A DNA stretch of 10,437 nt from SIO4C1 sp039820425 (GTDB taxonomy: Bacteria; Cyanobacteriota; Cyanobacteriia; Phormidesmidales; Phormidesmidaceae): assembly GCA_039820425.1 (NCBI GenBank), contig JBCBQD010000215.1, forward strand, positions 1 through 10,437, written 5' to 3'. Under the pieces are notes generated by a model, which saw nothing but the letters and a program-made list of their open reading frames with translations, made no database searches and was not told the origin of the DNA. Shown in pieces: positions 6,870-10,437 of this stretch (positions are counted from its first letter, which is position 1; the number at the start of each line of letters is the position of its first letter). Position numbers and translations under genes: made by a program.

Positions 6870-8282
6870 AAGGCGATCTCTAAAATACTGTTCATATAGT
6901 GCACAACTCACCAAGGCCCCTTCACGCTTGAGCTGGATTAATCCTAAGCTTTGTAATTTGAATCCATCAATCTGGTTTACATCAATAGGGATGGGGGATG
7001 CCAGGATTTGACTGAACGTATGTTTGAGTGAAGGAGATTGGGTCAAGTCAGACAAATATTTATGGAGATGGGCATGATAAATGCCGACATCGGTTGCAGC
7101 CGTTTGTAGGAGCTCAGGTAGGGTAAGATGATCTTTCGCTAGATGGTAGAGCGCTAACCGAGTCAGATAGGGGTGTCCACCCACCAGCCGATGCAATTGG
7201 GCTATGTCAGAATTCGACAGCGTCAGATGATGGCGCTGGACCAACACATTGATTTGCTCCAGCGTAAACGAAGCTAAGCTGACGCTCAGGCCCACATTCA
7301 GAGGCGATTGGTTCACATCCAGAGAAATATAGATCTCCGTAGAATGAACCATGATCAATCGCAACAAACGCCATTGCGGGTCAGTTTTTGAGCGTTCATG
7401 CCAAAACCGAACCAGGGTCAAGAACTCTTGGGCAACTTGAGGATACTCCAACAGCTCGTTAACGTCTTCAAATGCAATCACGAGCTGAGTCTGAAGCTGG
7501 TTTAAAATATGCGATTGGATAAACAGATTACAGCTCATCTTGCTGCCGAGATCATCATCCCAGTAATCATCTAGATGGGTGCTCAGGCCTAACTGCATGG
7601 CCAGGTTTGCACATATCCAACGCAATAATCGATTGATGTCGGCTAGGATAGCCGCCTCCGCCTGCTGAAAATGGAGCAAGGCAATCTTTGAGCCCACAGT
7701 CTGAGCGTTATCTAAGATTCGATTAACCAGGGACGACTTACCCATCTGGCGAGGGGCCTTTATCCGGATCAGGCAACCGGGGTTGTTAACTTCTTGATAA
7801 CAGAGATATTCATGCTTACCTCGCTCAATATAAAAAGGAGATTGAAGTGGAACACTGTTTTCAGGAAATGCTAAGGAAGCCAAAGAATCTTCACAATCAG
7901 TCGATAAATGTGGCGTGTTCCCTGGCTGATTGTCCATGGCAATACCATTCGGGGCATCAGAACTATCAGGGGCATCAACCGAAAAATATTGGGATAGCGC
8001 GACTTTAACCGTCCGCTTGGTTACTTTTTCCCCCGTAATCTGAGACAGCAGTCGCCACAACTTTGGTCCGATACCCTGCTGGACATAACTGGCTGAATAT
8101 TGGGTCTCTTGGGCTAACTGACCATAGGTTTTGCGGCTACCCAGCCAGGCTTCTCGAAGTACGGCAATCTGAATGGAGCTAAGATGACGACCCGTGTGTT
8201 GGCTGACCAAGCGATCTGTCAGGGTTACTGCTTGTTCAACATCCATCTCAGCAGTTTTTGGTTGCCCAGGTATCGTCATCAC
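6867..8282 (-). CDS. VMAP-type HTH plus AAA-like (AAA_35) ATPase
   Basis: The protein has 471 residues. Residues about 34-88 are the helix-turn-helix seen at the N-terminus of cyanobacterial vWA-MoxR-associated (VMAP) proteins: LSxxQxxVLREAW, TYGQLA, GPKLWRLLS, GEKVTK. A polar linker of about 50 residues follows. Residues about 141-471 are the AAA-like domain of the AAA_35 family: SPFYIERG, Walker A APRQMGKS with Lys182, a Walker B-like IAFEDVNE at 269-276, VHSTEIYI, VGGHPYLTRLALYHL and the terminal QYFRDRL. Length and both ends fit the family, so the gene looks intact. Family members often have LALDEVD at Walker B; here it is FEDVN, an acid swap. A signalling or conflict-system switch role is known by association only. 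GC content is lower than in the + strand genes and there is no HIP1 site. The start is GTG 8282 or ATG 8279. ATG 8246 (MDVEQA) would match many relatives, but the strong ribosome site favours the upstream starts. Confidence 0.88.
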   Translation of the reverse strand: MMTIPGQPKTAEMDVEQAVTLTDRLVSQHTGRHLSSIQIAVLREAWLGSRKTYGQLAQETQYSASYVQQGIGPKLWRLLSQITGEKVTKRTVKVALSQYFSVDAPDSSDAPNGIAMDNQPGNTPHLSTDCEDSLASLAFPENSVPLQSPFYIERGKHEYLCYQEVNNPGCLIRIKAPRQMGKSSLVNRILDNAQTVGSKIALLHFQQAEAAILADINRLLRWICANLAMQLGLSTHLDDYWDDDLGSKMSCNLFIQSHILNQLQTQLVIAFEDVNELLEYPQVAQEFLTLVRFWHERSKTDPQWRLLRLIMVHSTEIYISLDVNQSPLNVGLSVSLASFTLEQINVLVQRHHLTLSNSDIAQLHRLVGGHPYLTRLALYHLAKDHLTLPELLQTAATDVGIYHAHLHKYLSDLTQSPSLKHTFSQILASPIPIDVNQIDGFKLQSLGLIQLKREGALVSCALYEQYFRDRL

Positions 8283-8289
8283 TATACCC

Positions 8290-8297
8290 CCTCCCTT
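8290..8297 (-). promoter_or_regulatory. Strong Shine-Dalgarno for the HTH-ATPase gene
   Basis: Read on the - strand this is AAGGGAGG, followed by further G residues. It lies 7 bases before GTG 8282 and 10 before ATG 8279. It supports starting at one of these two codons rather than at ATG 8246, which lacks a comparable site. Confidence 0.6.
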
Positions 8298-8308
8298 GCG
8301 TTACTAGA

Positions 8309-8317
8309 ACTATAGCA
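8309..8317 (-). promoter_or_regulatory. Candidate extended -10 promoter for the HTH-ATPase gene
   Basis: On the - strand this reads TGCTATAGT: a TGn extension plus TATAGT, 5 of 6 to the sigma-70 -10 consensus. No -35 match is visible at 16-18 bp. Transcription would begin near 8302, about 20 bases before the start codon. This would let the ATPase be expressed independently of the two genes upstream. Confidence 0.35.
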
Positions 8318-8358
8318 ATCTGGTTGAAGGCATTTTAGATGAGACATGCTGCGAGCAC

Positions 8359-8733
8359 TCAACCAGGGTCTGCATAGGCTCGCAATAGGGCCTGGTGCAA
8401 TTCACCGACGGTCAAATCTCGGATAACGGGGGGCGGTTCGTTTCGCAGTCGCCGCATTAGACTACTCAGCCCCAGCAGGTCGCTGTCTTCTGGCTGGAAA
8501 AGATATTCGTTTGGGCCCAGCCTAAAGGTATGACGGATGCCGTGCTCGGGGGAGGCCAGGGGAAGTTGGAAGTGTTCTTCAGCAGCTTGTATCAAAGCGA
8601 TTCCGTCTTCGCCCGTAATCCCAAGGTGGGCTTCGAGTCGGGTATCTGGGGTGATGGGTCGGCGGGCGTGGGTAAATGTCTTTACAAAGGTAGCGACCTC
8701 ATCAAAAGATGGCCCTGAAGATGGCCCTGACAT
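8359..8733 (-). CDS. DUF1493-like small acidic protein
   Basis: The protein has 124 residues. Residues about 10-60 resemble the DUF1493 family (acyl-carrier-like helical fold): FDEVATFVK, then ISP-like ITPDTRLEAHLGITGED at 27-43, then a helix ending EEHFQLPL. An acyl carrier protein would have Asp-Ser-Leu at the prosthetic group site. The corresponding loop here is GITGED without a serine, so phosphopantetheine attachment is not expected. The C-terminal 60 residues are less recognisable, with a helical LTVGELHQALLRAY end. ATG 8733 has AAGGGAG at 8743-8749 on the - strand, 9 bases upstream. The first nine residues are a GPSSGPS duplication encoded by a 12-bp tandem repeat. It lies 85 bp after a membrane protein gene and 76 bp before the ATPase gene. 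Its function is unknown, and the family assignment is moderately sure. Confidence 0.75.
   Translation of the reverse strand: MSGPSSGPSFDEVATFVKTFTHARRPITPDTRLEAHLGITGEDGIALIQAAEEHFQLPLASPEHGIRHTFRLGPNEYLFQPEDSDLLGLSSLMRRLRNEPPPVIRDLTVGELHQALLRAYADPG
8707..8730. repeat. 12-bp perfect tandem duplication at the DUF1493-like N-terminus
   Basis: AGATGGCCCTGA occurs twice back to back (8707-8718 and 8719-8730). It directly follows the start codon of the DUF1493-like gene on the - strand and encodes two SGPS units. It looks like a recent slippage event that keeps the frame. Confidence 0.9.
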
Positions 8734-8803
8734 TGTTGATGACTCCCTTGTGCTCGAAACCCAAATTGCCTGGCTACGTTTCTAGGTATTGGACAACCTC
8801 CCC

Positions 8804-8820
8804 AAGAAACCAGGTTTCTT
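8804..8820. repeat. 17-bp near-perfect palindrome, possible dispersed repeat or weak terminator
   Basis: AAGAAACC and GGTTTCTT are perfect 8-bp inverted arms around a single A. It overlaps the stop codon of the membrane protein gene on the - strand (8819-8821). GAAACC/GGTTTC palindromes recur in cyanobacterial intergenic DNA, so a dispersed repeat is the first explanation. No T-run follows on the - strand, which argues against a classical intrinsic terminator. Confidence 0.55.
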
Positions 8821-9322
8821 ATCGGAGCTGCACACCCCATGCGATCGCAAGCAAGATCCCACTGACCCCATGGGATATTAAATTACATCTCAGCACCCAT
8901 CGCCAGATAGCGCTCAGGGGAGCGGGCTGCAAGCAGCGGTAAGCCACATAGAGCTCTAATACAAGCGATATGGCCAGCGTGGGGATCAGCCAAAGTACAA
9001 ATACCCCAAAGGTCGCTGCGGGCGTGTCCATTCCTACGTATATCCCAACTATCCATTCAGGTAAAGGCAGCTCAGGTCCGGTAAATTGTAAGGGGGCAGC
9101 GATCACCATGGCAATGCCAATCAAATAAATCACCGGGATGCCAATAAAGACAGAGAGCAGATTCATCCAGAGGGCTATGCGGAGTCGCTGTCGCCGACTG
9201 GCAGGAAGCGTTGACCCATAGCGAAACCAGCCTTCTAGCCAGATCAAGAAGGGAAGGGCTGCGATTGCAATCGGCCATTGAATCAATAGAGCAGGGGCTA
9301 GCATCGGCGACTCATCTTGCAT
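8819..9322 (-). CDS. Four-helix membrane protein of unknown function
   Basis: The 167-residue protein has hydrophobic segments at about 8-29, 50-77, 101-128 and 145-163. These fit four transmembrane helices with a basic loop near 43-48 (RRQRLR). I do not recognise a family and see no catalytic motif. The start is uncertain. ATG 9322 has a GAGGG only 1 base upstream, too close for a normal site. ATG 9304 (residue 7) has only a weak GATGAG before it and still keeps all four helices. It lies 85 bp upstream of the DUF1493-like gene on the same strand. The two could work together, for instance as a membrane component and a cytosolic partner, but nothing in the sequence proves it. A HIP1 octamer at 8841-8848 lies in its last codons and suggests long residence in this genome. 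Confidence 0.75.
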   Translation of the reverse strand: MQDESPMLAPALLIQWPIAIAALPFLIWLEGWFRYGSTLPASRRQRLRIALWMNLLSVFIGIPVIYLIGIAMVIAAPLQFTGPELPLPEWIVGIYVGMDTPAATFGVFVLWLIPTLAISLVLELYVAYRCLQPAPLSAIWRWVLRCNLISHGVSGILLAIAWGVQLR

Positions 9323-9525
9323 ACCCTCAATAACTACAGGGATGGGGTAGCAGGTTCCCGACTGGGCAGATGCCCGGGGTTACTTGACACCGAGACACAG
9401 GCTGCTTTCCAATCGGCTCGATTGAGGGGCAGTGAGCCGCAGCATAAGTGAGTGCTTCAGAGCCTGACTGAGACAGATGCTTATTTATTGGGGTATCAAC
9501 TTAAAGCGGGAAGTTGTCCCGAGGC

Positions 9526-9594
9526 GAGAAGTCAGGAGTCAGGAGCCAGAATCCAGTTCCCTGCTGACTCCTGACTTCTGGCTCCTGACTTCTT
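9526..9594. repeat. Long imperfect inverted repeat built from 7-bp units, possible terminator of the kinase gene
   Basis: The left arm (9526-9556) and right arm (9564-9594) are 31 bases each and enclose a 7-base loop. 24 of 31 positions pair, and two of the mismatches become G-U pairs in RNA. Both arms are heptamer tandems: GAAGTCA, GGAGTCA, GGAGCCA, GAATCCA on the left (9528-9555), and TGACTCC, TGACTTC, TGGCTCC, TGACTTC on the right (9565-9592). The right arm opens the second copy of the 59-bp repeat (9564-9622). The structure begins 37 bases after the kinase stop codon on the - strand, so it could stabilise or end that transcript. Confidence 0.7.
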
Positions 9595-9622
9595 ACCTGA
9601 CCTGAATTTTCCGGCTTAAATT
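9564..9622. repeat. Right copy of the 59-bp heptamer-based direct repeat
   Basis: It aligns without gaps to bases 11-69 in the same orientation, with 48 of 59 identical. Its first ten and last nine bases are perfectly conserved. The two copies bracket about 9.5 kb containing all the complete genes in the window. Confidence 0.75.
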
Positions 9623-9631
9623 AGGCACCAT

Positions 9632-10437
9632 TTATTGTTCAGAAGGATTGAGTGCGATCGCAATTGTAATGGCAAAGGTGGTCCCTTCCTCTGGCGCTGA
9701 GTAGCAGGCGAGTGTTCCTTGGTGTTTGTCAACGATAATTTGGTGGCTAATTGAGAGCCCAAGTCCGGTGCCCTTGCCAACGGTTTTAGTGGTAAAAAAT
9801 GGATTGAAAATCCGCTCCTTGACTTCATCCGGGATACCTGGCCCATTATCGTGAATGAGAATGGTAATCGTATCCGTTTCTGCCTTTGTTTGGATGGTGA
9901 TTGTTGGCTGCTTGTGAACGCTGAGTGAGTTGTGAGTCTTAAGGTCTAAGGTTTGAGCTGATGGCTCGATTTGGCTGCCTTCTTCCAACTGAGCGCTCAA
10001 AACTGGGATCTGAGCCCTTTCCTTCTCCTGTCTCTTATTTCCTATCTCTTGGTTCCTCTCTTCTAAGGCATCAATCGCATTGGCCAACAAATTCATAAAC
10101 ACCTGATTGAGTTGACTGGGATAGCACTCAACTAGAGGAATCTCTCCATAGTCTTTGACAAGTTCAATGTTGCCGAGGCGGTGCTTTAAGATCAAAAGAG
10201 AACTTTCTAACCCTTCATGAATATTGATGGCCTTGACCGGGGCCTCGTCAATCCGTGAGAAGATTCTTAGACTCAGGACCAGGTTACGAATGCGTTCTGA
10301 GCCAATATCTAGGGAGGAGACAATTTTGGGTAAGTCTTCGCAGAGAAACTCTGCATCAATGTCTTCGGAAAAGTCTGTAACAGGTTGGGCAGGGGGATGA
10401 TGATAGGTTTTGTACAGATTTAATAGCGAGATCAAAT
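9632..10437 (-). CDS. Sensor histidine kinase, C-terminal catalytic part (N-terminus beyond window)
   Basis: This is an open partial gene: about 268 residues end at TAA (9632-9634), and the frame runs off the right edge. The visible part starts in the dimerisation helices (LLNLYKTYHH, then LPKIVSSLDIGSERIRNLV and LRIFSR). The phosphorylated His box, usually some tens of residues earlier, is outside the window. It continues through the N box (NLLANAIDAL, about 10062-10100), the G1 box (DNGPGIP, about 9838-9858), the F box (FNPFFTTK) and the G2 box (GKGTGLGLSIS, about 9750-9776). This is the ATP-binding half of a cyanobacterial multi-sensor kinase. Between the N box and G1 box is an unusual polar insert of about 50 residues, encoded by degenerate heptanucleotide repeats. 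The boxes themselves are intact, so activity is plausible. The substrate response regulator is not visible. A HIP1 octamer lies near the C-terminus (9654-9661). Confidence 0.9.
   Translation of the reverse strand, partial: LISLLNLYKTYHHPPAQPVTDFSEDIDAEFLCEDLPKIVSSLDIGSERIRNLVLSLRIFSRIDEAPVKAINIHEGLESSLLILKHRLGNIELVKDYGEIPLVECYPSQLNQVFMNLLANAIDALEERNQEIGNKRQEKERAQIPVLSAQLEEGSQIEPSAQTLDLKTHNSLSVHKQPTITIQTKAETDTITILIHDNGPGIPDEVKERIFNPFFTTKTVGKGTGLGLSISHQIIVDKHQGTLACYSAPEEGTTFAITIAIALNPSEQ
9925..9966. repeat. Coding heptanucleotide repeats in the kinase insert, block 1
   Basis: Six consecutive 7-mers are related on the + strand: GTGAGTT, GTGAGTC, TTAAGGT, CTAAGGT, TTGAGCT, GATGGCT. They lie inside the kinase reading frame, between the G1 and N boxes, and help to encode the polar insert. 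The repeat is degenerate, so it is an old or diverged expansion. Confidence 0.55.
10019..10060. repeat. Coding heptanucleotide repeats in the kinase insert, block 2
   Basis: Six consecutive 7-mers are visible on the + strand: TTCCTTC, TCCTGTC, TCTTATT, TCCTATC, TCTTGGT, TCCTCTC. On the coding strand they give a charged stretch rich in Glu, Arg, Lys, Gln and Asn, directly after the N box. The 42 bases equal 14 codons, so the expansion is frame-neutral. Confidence 0.65.

Larger units (their letters stand above)
9323..9631. other. Intergenic region with heptamer repeats and hairpins
   Basis: No gene is supported in these 309 bases. They hold a small GGGCA-GA-TGCCC hairpin (9364-9375), a stretch without visible structure (about 9376-9525), and the heptamer-based long inverted repeat at 9526-9594. 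No convincing promoter for the membrane protein gene was found. Confidence 0.65.

Noticed and set aside
8530..8942. Small + strand frames opposite the DUF1493-like and membrane protein genes
   Set aside because: The - strand genes have domain or membrane-helix support, and the DUF1493-like gene also has a good ribosome site. The + strand frames have none of these.
9526..9594. CRISPR array
   Set aside because: The repeat unit is 7 bp with no spacers, and the structure is a tandem plus inverted repeat.
1..10437. Insertion sequence or composite transposon bounded by the end repeats
   Set aside because: There is no transposase frame, no terminal inverted repeats and no target-site duplications. 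The repeats are heptamer-based dispersed sequences.

Overview
The window looks like chromosomal DNA of a cyanobacterium, probably filamentous. Three things point there. Ten perfect HIP1 octamers (GCGATCGC) occur in 10.4 kb, far more than chance. Heptanucleotide short tandem repeats of the kind common in filamentous cyanobacteria are present. The gene families are also typical: a two-partner-secretion (TPS) haemagglutinin with the cyanobacterial C-terminal motif, a TPR-CHAT protein, a VMAP-type HTH plus AAA-like ATPase, and a multi-domain sensor histidine kinase.

Left part, + strand. An AT-rich leader of about 450 bp (1-454) carries a heptamer repeat remnant, three ATAAAA blocks phased at exactly 10 bp, and weak promoter candidates. 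It is followed by a 1272-residue secreted beta-helical TPS exoprotein (455-4273). That gene overlaps by ATGA with an 864-residue exported TPR-CHAT protein (4270-6864) with an intact His/Cys dyad. The pair is almost certainly one transcript and translationally coupled. No TpsB (FhaC/ShlB-type) outer-membrane transporter lies in the window.

Right part, - strand. Reading from right to left there is the C-terminal part of a histidine kinase (9632 to beyond 10437). Next come a repeat-rich intergenic region with a long imperfect hairpin, a 167-residue four-helix membrane protein of unknown function (8819-9322), a small DUF1493-like acidic protein (8359-8733), and a 471-residue HTH + AAA-like ATPase (6867-8282). 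The last three lie in the same direction with gaps of 85 and 76 bp. They could be a loose operon, although a candidate extended -10 promoter sits directly before the ATPase gene. The ATPase gene and the CHAT gene converge with only 2 bp between their stop codons.

Overall reading: a surface or exoprotein module (adhesin-like beta-helix plus an exported caspase-like putative protease) next to a signalling cluster (ATPase with an HTH domain, DUF1493 protein, membrane protein, histidine kinase). A functional link between the two halves is not shown by the sequence. The most distinctive signals are the PPC-like domain inside the TPS exoprotein, the overlapping adhesin-CHAT pair, heptanucleotide repeats apparently expanded in frame inside the kinase catalytic domain, and related 59-bp repeats at both ends of the window. 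No tRNA, rRNA, CRISPR array or transposase was seen.
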